DNA of 43,352 nt from Candidatus Bacteroides merdigallinarum (GTDB lineage Bacteria; Bacteroidota; Bacteroidia; Bacteroidales; Bacteroidaceae): the NCBI GenBank assembly GCA_019116285.1, contig DXBX01000048.1, positions 1 through 43,352 of the forward strand. The letters are read 5' to 3'. Position numbers and translations under genes: made by a program. The first letter of the stretch is position 1; the number at the start of each line of letters is the position of its first letter. This document shows, one piece after another, positions 16,541 to 24,126 of this stretch. The notes under the pieces were generated by a model that had not been told where the DNA came from, did no database searches, and worked only from the letters and a program-made list of their open reading frames with translations.

Positions 16541-18238
16541 TTAGCGGTTGATGATACTCATAAAGTCGCTATCGGTAAAATACTTGGCGAACTCCAGGTC
16601 CGAAGCGGCCTTCTTGGCCAGCGACGGGTCGGCGGCCACGGCCTTCTTCAGGTTGGCAGTGACAGCCGAGGGGTTGTTCGTGCGGGCACCCAACACGGCC
16701 TTCAGATAGTCGGTATAGGCATCCGGGGCCTTCACGCCGTCCAGCGTGGCGCGTGCCTTGTTGTAGTCCTTGGCCAGGATCTGGGCCAGTGCGGCGCTGT
16801 TGGTCTTCAGGTCGCCGAAACGGCTGACAGCCTGGTCGTACTTGCCCTGCTCGATGTAGAGGTTACCGAGCGCCTCGTCCAGACCTTCGGCACCGGCGGC
16901 CTTGCCCAGGTAGGTTTCGGCTGCGGCAACATCCCCCTTCTTCAGCGAGATGAGTCCCAGGTTCATATTGGCCTCGGGAGCGTCCTTGCGCTGCAGAGCC
17001 TGCTTGAAGCTGTTCTCGGCCTTGTCCAGGTTACCGGCCTGGTATGCCAGCTTGCCGATGTTGTTGTAGGCACGATAATCCTCCGGGTAGCGGGCGATGG
17101 CTTTTCCGTAGATAGCCTCTTTCTTGGCGGCGTCCTCCGTCAGCGTGGCGGCATAGAGCAGCTCCTCCAGATTCAGTTGGGACGGGTCGTTCTCTGCCAG
17201 GCGGCTGATCTCCTCGTCGGACTTGCCGATGATCTCATAGTTCAGCGTCAGGCGCGAACGGCGCAGCTGAGGCAGGATTTCGTCGGCCAGCGTGCTGTAG
17301 ACTGCGGATATGTTCTTAATCTCCTGTTCGCGCTGCTCGGGGTCGGTGTACATGGAGAGGACGCGCAGGATGAGTTCCTTGTCCTGGATGTTCGACTTGC
17401 TGACCAACTCCTGGAAGCCTTCCCAGTCCTCGGCCGTATATTCGGCATCCACGGCTGCGTTCACGTCAGCCTTGCGGAGTTCCTTGGTCAGGGCCTTCTC
17501 GGTGTTGTCGCGACGTTTCTCGGCCAGGCCTTTGTTCAGGTCCATGCCACCGTCGGGCGATGCGTAGGCGCTGATCTGCACATCCGTAATCTTCTTGTTG
17601 ACGGACTCGTTGACACTCTTGGCCTCCTTGGTGAAGTCCTTGGCGTTCTTCAACTCGCTGGCGCGGATGTTGGCCTGCTGGATGAGGAACATAATGTTGG
17701 CCTCGCTCTTCTCCTTGATGACACGCTGGAACGCGTCGTTGCCCGTGGCGGGCGTGGCGCTGGAGAGGGTCTGCTCCACCATCTGCGAGGTGGCGATGAC
17801 GCCGTCGGCAATCTTCACGGCCGGGATCTCGACGTACTTCTTGCCTATCGTTCCCTTGAACTCCAGGTACAGCTCGGACTTGGCCATCTCGGGCACGTAG
17901 TCGAACGTGGCCTTCATCGTGTAGTTGCCGCCCATCTTATAAGAGATGGTCTGGTCGTTGCCCTGCACCTTCTCGCCTTGGAATACGGCGGTCTGGCCCT
18001 TGGCCTCGCCACCCTCCCAGCGAAGGACGGGTGTGACTTCGACAACGGCTTTCTTGTTAAAATACTTCTCCGGGAACTTGCCGTTGATAGTGGCAGGCAC
18101 CTGGCCGTTTACCGCCTCCAGCACTTGGGGGGTCACGGTGAAATAATCGGACGACAGCTCGCCCATCTTGCTGCTGCACGCACAAAGGACGGCCAGCATC
18201 AGCGCCCCGGCAAGGGGCATAAGTTTCTTCCTATTCAT
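16541..18238 (-). CDS. Lipoprotein with OmpA-like segment and TPR repeats
   Basis: Envelope lipoprotein of 565 residues: signal MNRKKLMPLAGALMLAVLCAC with lipobox Cys21. Residues about 25-190 are a beta-rich region typical of Bacteroidales cell-surface proteins. Residues about 210-330 include an OmpA-family-like motif (VQISAYASPDGGMDLNKG followed by LAEKRRDNTEKAL), which suggests peptidoglycan contact. From about residue 345 to 520 come tetratricopeptide repeats (YRAYNNIGKLAYQAGNLDKA, EANMNLGLISLKKGDVAAA, DEALGNLYIEQGKYDQA). Function is unknown; a structural or assembly role in the cell envelope is likely. It has its own -7 box and a strong terminator, so it is monocistronic. Confidence 0.85.
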   Translation of the reverse strand: MNRKKLMPLAGALMLAVLCACSSKMGELSSDYFTVTPQVLEAVNGQVPATINGKFPEKYFNKKAVVEVTPVLRWEGGEAKGQTAVFQGEKVQGNDQTISYKMGGNYTMKATFDYVPEMAKSELYLEFKGTIGKKYVEIPAVKIADGVIATSQMVEQTLSSATPATGNDAFQRVIKEKSEANIMFLIQQANIRASELKNAKDFTKEAKSVNESVNKKITDVQISAYASPDGGMDLNKGLAEKRRDNTEKALTKELRKADVNAAVDAEYTAEDWEGFQELVSKSNIQDKELILRVLSMYTDPEQREQEIKNISAVYSTLADEILPQLRRSRLTLNYEIIGKSDEEISRLAENDPSQLNLEELLYAATLTEDAAKKEAIYGKAIARYPEDYRAYNNIGKLAYQAGNLDKAENSFKQALQRKDAPEANMNLGLISLKKGDVAAAETYLGKAAGAEGLDEALGNLYIEQGKYDQAVSRFGDLKTNSAALAQILAKDYNKARATLDGVKAPDAYTDYLKAVLGARTNNPSAVTANLKKAVAADPSLAKKAASDLEFAKYFTDSDFMSIINR

Positions 18239-18267
18239 AACTAGTTAGGGATTTATGGTTTTACGGG

Positions 18268-18275
18268 CAAAGATA
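18268..18275 (-). promoter_or_regulatory. -7 promoter box for the OmpA/TPR lipoprotein gene
   Basis: On the minus strand this reads TATCTTTG, an exact TAnnTTTG match, 29 bases before the ATG at 18238. Confidence 0.6.
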
Positions 18276-18345
18276 CCGAGTTCTATGACCCGGCATCGAT
18301 ACGGGCCCACTATTTATTATAATTTAACACGCCGGCAAAGTCGGC

Positions 18346-19695
18346 TCAGGATATCTCCGGCAGGCTGTTTCCGTTGATTTTCCGATACAAATCCAGTGCG
18401 AAGACGTCGGTCATCCCCGACACGTAGTCCAACACCGCCTGCACCCGCTCGTAGAGGCCGGGGGCGCGGACGGCATACTGGCTGGACACGCGGTCGATGA
18501 GGAGGCGCGAATAGGCACGGTTCGGCCAGCGCACGGCGTCGAGCATCAGCTCCAGCAGGGTGCTGATGATGCGGAAGCCGGCCAGTTCGATGTCCAGCAC
18601 GTCCTTGGACCGGTATATCCGTTCGCGGGCCACGGCGGCGCAACGGGCGTAGGCCTCGGCCGGACGCGGGGCGATGCGGCGGATGAGGGGGCCCTCGAAA
18701 GTGCCCGACAGGATGGCCTCCTCGTTGTCGACGAAAGCGTGGACACACTCCTGGATGAGGAGTCCGATGACGCTGGAGCGCAGGTAGGCAATCTGCTCGT
18801 TGGTGTCGCTGACAATGCGCAGGGTGTCCAGCCGGCGTTGGCGGCGCGCGTCGTCGAAGTAGCCCAGCAGCAGGTCGCGGGTCTCCTCCAAGGTCAGGAG
18901 CTTCAGCTTGTAGGCATCCTCGATGTCCATGATCTGGTAGCAGATGTCGTCCGCAGCCTCCACCAGGTAGACCAGCGGATGGCGCACACAGCGCAGGGGG
19001 TTGTCCTGCAACTTCGGGATACCCAATTCATGGGCTATGCGGCGGTAGCCCTCTTCCTCGGTGGTGAAGAAGCCGAACTTCGACTTGTCGCCCGCCAGGC
19101 TGGAGGCATAGGGATACTTGACGATAGAGGCCAGGGTGGAATAGGTCAGCACAAAGCCGCCTTTGCGCCGTCCCTCGAACTGATGGGTCAGGAGGCGGAA
19201 GGCGTTGGCATTGCCCTCGAAGTGAGTCAGGTCTTCCCACTGCGCAAGGGAAAGTCTTGCGCCGTCCACCTCAATGTCTCGCAGAGCCAGCCCCTTTCCC
19301 TCGGAAAAGAAAGTGGAGATGGCGCGCTCGCCGGAGTGGCCGAAGGGCGGATTGCCCAGGTCGTGCGCCAGGCAGGCGGCGGAGACGATGGCGCCGATTT
19401 CGGGCACATAGGTCTCGCGCAGCTCCGGACGGCGCTCTATCAGGAGGCGGGCGACGTCGTTACCCAGCGAACGGCCCACGCTGGCCACCTCCAGGCTGTG
19501 CGTCAGGCGGTTGTGCACAAAGATGCTGCCCGGCAGGGGAAAGACCTGCGTCTTGTTCTGCAGGCGCCGGAAGGGGGCGGAGAATATCAGACGGTCATAA
19601 TCGCGCTGGAATTCAGAGCGGTTCTCGGGGTGGTCCCGGTGGTATTCCTCCAAGCCGAAACGCTTGGCAGAGAGAAGGGTGTTCCAATCCATCAT
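18346..19695 (-). CDS. dgt: Deoxyguanosinetriphosphate triphosphohydrolase (dGTPase)
   Basis: Cytoplasmic HD-domain enzyme of 449 residues that splits dGTP into deoxyguanosine and tripolyphosphate, controlling dNTP pools. Visible family features are RLIFSAPFRRLQNKTQVFPL near the N-terminus, the first metal His in RLTHSLEVASVGRSL, the HD pair in CLAHDLGNPPFGHSGE, and the later Asp in LVEAADDICYQIMDIEDA. Two ATGs are adjacent at the start and I use the first (19695). It is divergent from dut, another dNTP-sanitising enzyme. The 22-bp array C begins only 21 bases upstream of its ATG, so the promoter or leader must overlap the array. Confidence 0.95.
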   Translation of the reverse strand: MMDWNTLLSAKRFGLEEYHRDHPENRSEFQRDYDRLIFSAPFRRLQNKTQVFPLPGSIFVHNRLTHSLEVASVGRSLGNDVARLLIERRPELRETYVPEIGAIVSAACLAHDLGNPPFGHSGERAISTFFSEGKGLALRDIEVDGARLSLAQWEDLTHFEGNANAFRLLTHQFEGRRKGGFVLTYSTLASIVKYPYASSLAGDKSKFGFFTTEEEGYRRIAHELGIPKLQDNPLRCVRHPLVYLVEAADDICYQIMDIEDAYKLKLLTLEETRDLLLGYFDDARRQRRLDTLRIVSDTNEQIAYLRSSVIGLLIQECVHAFVDNEEAILSGTFEGPLIRRIAPRPAEAYARCAAVARERIYRSKDVLDIELAGFRIISTLLELMLDAVRWPNRAYSRLLIDRVSSQYAVRAPGLYERVQAVLDYVSGMTDVFALDLYRKINGNSLPEIS

Positions 19696-19715
19696 AATCA
19701 GTCTTTCCTAAGCTT

Positions 19716-19803
19716 ATGTCGACGCTCCTGCTCGCGGGAGCCGACGAGCGCGAGCGCGGGTACCGACGCTCGTGCTCGGGGATACCGACGTACGAAAGCG
19801 GAC
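19716..19803. repeat. 22-bp tandem repeat array C (4 units)
   Basis: Four 22-base blocks start at 19716, 19738, 19760 and 19782. Blocks 1-3 share (T/C)CGACG near the left and (G/A)CTCG(C/G)GG or AGCGCGG at the right, and block 4 keeps only ATACCGACG. Same family and orientation as the arrays at 956 and 9254. It occupies the divergent region between dgt and dut. Confidence 0.85.
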
Positions 19804-19900
19804 TATTTCACATCGTTACTTATAATTTAACTGCAAATGTATCACTAATTACCGTCAAAATCCGTACTTTCGCCGAATATTTTAACCAAGAGTACAAATT

Positions 19901-20338
19901 ATGCTGAACATACCCATCGTAAACCGTTCGAAACATCCCCTACCCGCGTATGCCACGGCCCTGTCCGCCGGTATGGACCTCCGCGCAGAGTTGGACCAAC
20001 CCCTCACGCTGGCACCCCTGCAGCGGTGTCTGGTGCCCACGGGCCTCTACATCGCCCTGCCCGCAGGGTACGAAGCACAAATCCGCCCCCGTAGCGGGCT
20101 GGCCCTGAAGCGGGGCATCACGGTGCTGAACTCGCCGGGCACCATCGACGCCGACTATCGAGGCGAGATACGCATCATCCTCGTGAACCTCTCGTCCGAA
20201 CCGTTCGTCATCGAAGACGGCGAGCGCATCGCCCAGATGGTCATCGCCCGCCACGAGCAGGCCGCCTGGCAACCCACCGACTCGCTGGACGAGACGGAGC
20301 GCGGCGACGGAGGATTCGGACATACGGGAGCTAAATGA
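19901..20338 (+). CDS. dut: dUTP diphosphatase
   Basis: Trimeric cytoplasmic dUTPase of 145 residues converting dUTP to dUMP and pyrophosphate, which keeps uracil out of DNA and feeds thymidylate synthesis. All conserved motifs are seen in order: AGMDLRA (I), PRSGLALK (II), [15 protein letters not shown] (III, with the catalytic Asp), GERIAQMV (IV), and the C-terminal [10 protein letters not shown] (V). It is the first gene of a plus-strand operon, and its TGA overlaps the ATG of the TPR gene. It diverges from dgt across the 22-bp array C. Confidence 0.97.
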   Translation: MLNIPIVNRSKHPLPAYATALSAGMDLRAELDQPLTLAPLQRCLVPTGLYIALPAGYEAQIRPRSGLALKRGITVLNSPGTIDADYRGEIRIILVNLSSEPFVIEDGERIAQMVIARHEQAAWQPTDSLDETERGDGGFGHTGAK

Positions 20339-22113
20339 CAGGCAGACTTATGGCTATGCGAAAATTTCTCCTGCTGCTGGCCGTTCTTCTGGCAGGCACG
20401 GGGACGGCCCCGGCCCAAAACGACGAGGAACAGTCACGCAAATACGACTACTACTTCCTGGAGGCCGTCCGACAGAAGGCCTTGGGAAGGTATGACGCCG
20501 CCTTCGACCTCCTGCAACACTGCCTGGAGATCCGGCCGGAGGCCGCATCGGCCTACTACGAGCTGGCGCAGTATTATATCTACCTGAAGAATGAAGACCA
20601 GGCCATCCGGTCGCTGGAAAAGGCGGTGTCCTACGCCCCGGACAACTTCTGGTACGCGCAGGGCCTGGCCAACCTCTACCAGAAAAAGGGCCGGACGGAG
20701 GAGGCCACCGGACTGCTGGAAGCCATGACCGTGCGCTTCCCCACCAAGGTGGATCCGCTGTACAACCTGCTGGACCTCTACAACCGCGCCGAGGAGTATG
20801 ACAAGGTGCTGGACCTCCTCAACCAGCTGGAGCAACGCACCGGCAAGAGCGAACAACTGACCATGGAGAAGTTCCGCATCTACCTGCAAAAGAAAGACCA
20901 TAAGCGCGCCTTCCGCGAAATAGAGAGTCTGGTGGAGGAATACCCCATGGACACGCGATACCAGGTGATACTGGCCGACGCCTACCTGCAGAATGGCAAG
21001 AAGAAGGAGGCGTACGCCCTCTACCGCAAGGTGCTGGACCGCGAGCCGGACAACCCGATGGCGCTCTACTCGCTGGCCGGCTATTACCGGGAGACGGGGC
21101 AGGACGCCCTCTACCAACAACAGCTGGACACACTCTTGCTGAACCGCCGGGTGCCGTCGGAGACGAAGCTCCTGGTGATGCGCCAGCTCATCGTGGAGAA
21201 CGAACGCGCCGACGCGGACAGCACGCGCATCATCAGCCTCTTCGACCGTATCCTGAAGGAGGAGCCGGAAGACGCGCAACTGCCCCTGCTCTACGTGCAA
21301 TACCTCTTGTCGAAAGGCATGGAGCAAGAAACCACCCCCGTGCTGAAGCATGTATTGGACATCGACCCCACCCACACCGCCGCCCGCATGACTCTGCTGG
21401 GCGAGGCCATCAAGGCGGAGGATTATAAAGAGGTGACCCGCTTGTGCGAAGGAGGGGTGGTGGCCAATCCGGACCGCCCGGAGTTCTACTTCTACCTGGC
21501 CATCGCCTACAACCAGGACAAGCGCACGGACGACGTCATCGCCACCTGCCGGAAAGCCCTGGAGCAAGCCCGCGAGGGCACCAAGAAGGAGGTGGTGTCC
21601 GACTTCTTCACCATTATGGGCGACGCCTATTATGAGAAGAAGCAGACCCAGGAGGCTTACGCCGCCTACGACTCGGCCCTGGTGTACCACCCGGACAACA
21701 TCCCCGCCCTCAACAATTATGCCTACTACCTGTCGCTGGAACGCCGCGACCTGGACCGTGCGGAGGAGATGAGCTACAAGACGATAAAGGCCGAGCCGAA
21801 AAACGCCACCTACCTGGACACGTATGCGTGGATTCTCTTCGAAAAAGGCAACTATACCGAGGCGCGCATCTACATCGACGATGCCATGCTGGGCGACACG
21901 GAGAAGAGCGGCGGCATCGTGGAGCACGGCGGCGACATCTACTACATGACCGGCGACACGGACAAGGCCGTGGAGCTGTGGCAGAAGGCCCGCGAGATGG
22001 GCATCCGCAGCGAAATACTGGAACGGAAGATTAAAGAAAGGAAATACATACCCTATGAGAACCATATCGATGGAGAGAAAGCCACGGGCGATACCGACGT
22101 CCCGCAAGAATAA
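20335..22113 (+). CDS. Exported tetratricopeptide repeat protein
   Basis: TPR protein of up to 592 residues. The signal-type sequence [21 protein letters not shown] starts at the third in-frame ATG (20356). I report the first ATG (20335) because it overlaps the dut stop as ATGA and has GGGAG four bases upstream; starts at 20350 or 20356 remain possible. Degenerate 34-residue repeats run almost the full length ([74 protein letters not shown]). A periplasmic or membrane-attached scaffold role is likely. The next gene overlaps its 3' end by 59 bases, which indicates translational coupling. Confidence 0.87.
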   Translation: MTGRLMAMRKFLLLLAVLLAGTGTAPAQNDEEQSRKYDYYFLEAVRQKALGRYDAAFDLLQHCLEIRPEAASAYYELAQYYIYLKNEDQAIRSLEKAVSYAPDNFWYAQGLANLYQKKGRTEEATGLLEAMTVRFPTKVDPLYNLLDLYNRAEEYDKVLDLLNQLEQRTGKSEQLTMEKFRIYLQKKDHKRAFREIESLVEEYPMDTRYQVILADAYLQNGKKKEAYALYRKVLDREPDNPMALYSLAGYYRETGQDALYQQQLDTLLLNRRVPSETKLLVMRQLIVENERADADSTRIISLFDRILKEEPEDAQLPLLYVQYLLSKGMEQETTPVLKHVLDIDPTHTAARMTLLGEAIKAEDYKEVTRLCEGGVVANPDRPEFYFYLAIAYNQDKRTDDVIATCRKALEQAREGTKKEVVSDFFTIMGDAYYEKKQTQEAYAAYDSALVYHPDNIPALNNYAYYLSLERRDLDRAEEMSYKTIKAEPKNATYLDTYAWILFEKGNYTEARIYIDDAMLGDTEKSGGIVEHGGDIYYMTGDTDKAVELWQKAREMGIRSEILERKIKERKYIPYENHIDGEKATGDTDVPQE

Positions 22114-22672
22114 GATATACTTTGCCGCCTGGCTGGCGATGGCGCTGCTGCTGTGCCTGACCGGTTGTCAGACCGGCCGGCGGGCCACGGGTCCCTCGCT
22201 GAAGGAGAGCACGTGCCTGTCGTCCAAGGTCAAGCTGACCGTGCCGAGCAAGCAATCGGTCTTGACTGTACACGGGACGATGAAGCTGGTACGCGGCGAG
22301 CGGATGCAACTGTCCTTCCTGATGCCCATCCTGCGTACGGAGGTGGCCCGCATCGAGGTGACGCCGGACGAGGTCCTGCTCGTGGACCGCATGGGCAAGC
22401 GGTACGTCCACGCCACGCGCCGCGAGCTGCGGGGCGTCCTGCCCAAGAAGGCCGACTTCGCCCACCTGGAGAAGCTGCTCTATGCCGCCGCCCGTCCGGA
22501 CGGCAAGACGGTGGTGACCGCCGAAAGCCTGGGACTGTACAAGATAGAGGGCGGCAAGCTGGAGTTTTCTGATTTCTCCACCCAACCCCTGACACTGAAG
22601 CCCACACAGCTCTCGTCGAAATACGAGGAAGTGGAATGGCAGGAACTGTTGCATCTGCTGATGAGCCTATGA
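22055..22672 (+). CDS. DUF4292 domain lipoprotein
   Basis: Lipoprotein of 205 residues with a basic N-terminal stretch and signal segment [19 protein letters not shown], lipobox Cys38. An ATG at 22070 would shorten the N-terminus by five residues and fits equally well. The body (LSSKVKLTVPSKQSVLTVHG, ILRTEVARIEVTPDEVLLVD, DFAHLEKLLYAA) matches DUF4292, a Bacteroidetes family with a LolA/LolB-like beta-sheet character, which suggests lipid or lipoprotein handling by inference only. It overlaps the TPR gene by 59 bases, and its TGA overlaps the ATG of the EnvC-like gene. Confidence 0.85.
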   Translation: MRTISMERKPRAIPTSRKNKIYFAAWLAMALLLCLTGCQTGRRATGPSLKESTCLSSKVKLTVPSKQSVLTVHGTMKLVRGERMQLSFLMPILRTEVARIEVTPDEVLLVDRMGKRYVHATRRELRGVLPKKADFAHLEKLLYAAARPDGKTVVTAESLGLYKIEGGKLEFSDFSTQPLTLKPTQLSSKYEEVEWQELLHLLMSL

Positions 22673-23973
22673 GACGCCTCCTCTGCCTGCTGATCGCCTG
22701 CCTGTGCCTAGGCCCCCTCGCCGCCCAGACCAACAAGACCATCCGTGAGTTGGAGAGCCGGCGCGGCGCGCTGCAACGCCAGATTTCCGAGTCGGAGAAG
22801 CTGCTACAGACCACCCGCAAGGATGTCGGCAGCCAGTTGCAAGGCCTGGCCACACTGACCGGACAGATGGAAGAGCGCAAACGCTATATCCTGACCCTGA
22901 ACAATGACCTGGAGACTCTCGACCGCGAACTCTCCGCCCTGGACCGCCGGACCCGCCGGCTGCAACGCGACCTGGCCGAGAAGCGGGAGGAATATGCCAC
23001 GTCCGTACGCTACCTGCAGGCCCACAGTTCCATCCAGGAAAAGCTGCTGTTCATCTTCTCGGCCGAAAACCTGAAGCAGACCTATCGCCGCCTGCGCTAC
23101 GTCCGCGAGTTTGCCGCCTACCAGCAACGCCAAGGCGAGGAAATCATCGGGCAGCAGAAGGAAGTGGACCGCCGACGCGCCGAACTCCTGCAACTGCGCG
23201 AGGCCAAAGGCAAACTGCTGAAGGAACGCCAGGCCGAAATGGAGAAACTACAGGCACAGGAGCAGGAAAAGACTGCGTTGGTGAACAACCTGCGCCGCCG
23301 CCAACGCGACCTGCAAAAAGAACTGTCCCGCCAACGCCGCGAGGCGCAGCAGCTGAACGACCGCATCGACCGCCTCGTGGCCGAAGAAATAGAGAAGGCA
23401 CGCCGACGCGCCGAAGCCGAGACACGCCGCAAAGCCAAGGAAGAAGCCGAACGCCGCAAACGGGCCGAGGCAAAAGCCAAGGCGGAGACTCCCCCTGCAG
23501 CCCCGTCCCGAAAAGTCGAGCCCGTAGAGACCTATACGATGGACAAGGCCGACCGCCAACTGTCCGGCACATTCGCCTCCAACCGCGGCAAACTGCCCGC
23601 CCCCATCACCGGCCCCTACCTCATCGTCAGCCACTATGGCCGCTACTCCGTGATGAAGGGCGTACAGCTGGACAACAAAGGCATCGATCTCCAAGGCCGT
23701 CCCGGCGCCCGGGCACAGGCGGTATTCGACGGCAAGGTGGCCGCCGTCTTCCAGCTGAACGGATTGTTCAACGTGCTGGTGCGCCACGGAGCCTACATCT
23801 CGGTCTACTGCAACCTGTCTCGCGCCACGGTCAAGGCCGGCGATGCCGTCAAGACCCGCCAGCCGTTGGGCGAGGTGTTCTCCAACCCCGCTGAAGGCGG
23901 CCGCACCGTCCTGCACTTCCAGTTGCGGAAGGAGACACAAAAGCTGAATCCGGAGGGATGGATAGCGCGATAA
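22669..23973 (+). CDS. EnvC-like murein hydrolase activator (degenerate LytM/M23 domain)
   Basis: Periplasmic protein of 434 residues. I chose the ATG at 22669 because it overlaps the upstream stop as ATGA and starts the signal peptide MRRLLCLLIACLCLGPLAAQ. Residues 22-265 are a long charged coiled coil rich in Arg, Glu and Gln. Residues about 300-434 are a LytM/peptidase M23 fold (GPYLIVSHYGRYSVMKGVQL, LNGLFNVLVRHGAYISVYCN). The zinc-binding His expected before GID is Asn336 (NKGID), and the HxH motif reads H416-F-Q418, so metal binding is broken. That is typical of EnvC-type activators of cell-division amidases. It is the last gene of the dut operon. Confidence 0.9.
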   Translation: MRRLLCLLIACLCLGPLAAQTNKTIRELESRRGALQRQISESEKLLQTTRKDVGSQLQGLATLTGQMEERKRYILTLNNDLETLDRELSALDRRTRRLQRDLAEKREEYATSVRYLQAHSSIQEKLLFIFSAENLKQTYRRLRYVREFAAYQQRQGEEIIGQQKEVDRRRAELLQLREAKGKLLKERQAEMEKLQAQEQEKTALVNNLRRRQRDLQKELSRQRREAQQLNDRIDRLVAEEIEKARRRAEAETRRKAKEEAERRKRAEAKAKAETPPAAPSRKVEPVETYTMDKADRQLSGTFASNRGKLPAPITGPYLIVSHYGRYSVMKGVQLDNKGIDLQGRPGARAQAVFDGKVAAVFQLNGLFNVLVRHGAYISVYCNLSRATVKAGDAVKTRQPLGEVFSNPAEGGRTVLHFQLRKETQKLNPEGWIAR

Positions 23974-24015
23974 AGGGAACTGCTAAGTTTGAAAAACGTC
24001 AAATAACGTATAGAT

Positions 24016-24063
24016 TCTATCAAAATCAACGAGATATTTCTATTTTAGAGCTATTTTGATAGA
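24016..24063. promoter_or_regulatory. 11-bp inverted repeat upstream of the GH9/SusCD operon
   Basis: TCTATCAAAAT (24016-24026) is perfectly repeated in inverse as ATTTTGATAGA (24053-24063), with 26 bases between the arms. The right arm lies 29 bases upstream of a near-consensus -7 box (TAACCTTG, 24093-24100), a position suited to an activator. No T-run follows, so a terminator is less likely. Binding by the locus's own hybrid regulator is inferred. Confidence 0.5.
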
Positions 24064-24092
24064 TTTTCAACCCCGCTCCCCCAAATAATCGC

Positions 24093-24100
24093 TAACCTTG
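24093..24100 (+). promoter_or_regulatory. Candidate -7 box of the GH9-SusCD operon
   Basis: TAACCTTG is one mismatch from TAnnTTTG and ends 26 bases before the GH9 ATG. No clear -33 element is visible, which would fit an activator-dependent promoter. Confidence 0.4.
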
Positions 24101-24126
24101 CAACCGCAAACCAAAAACTTAGCGCC

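Noticed and set aside
16424..18244. A 606-codon plus-strand open frame opposite the OmpA/TPR lipoprotein gene
   Set aside because: The minus-strand gene has a lipobox, TPR motifs, promoter box and terminator. The plus frame has none and is a GC-driven antisense shadow.
20434..22107. A 557-codon minus-strand frame opposite the TPR gene
   Set aside because: It is an antisense shadow of a high-GC coding region. The plus strand shows repeated TPR units and operon coupling.
24016..24063. Terminator of the dut-envC operon
   Set aside because: The stem is AT-rich with a 26-base spacer and has no T-run after it. An operator-like element is more likely, though a 3' structure is not excluded.
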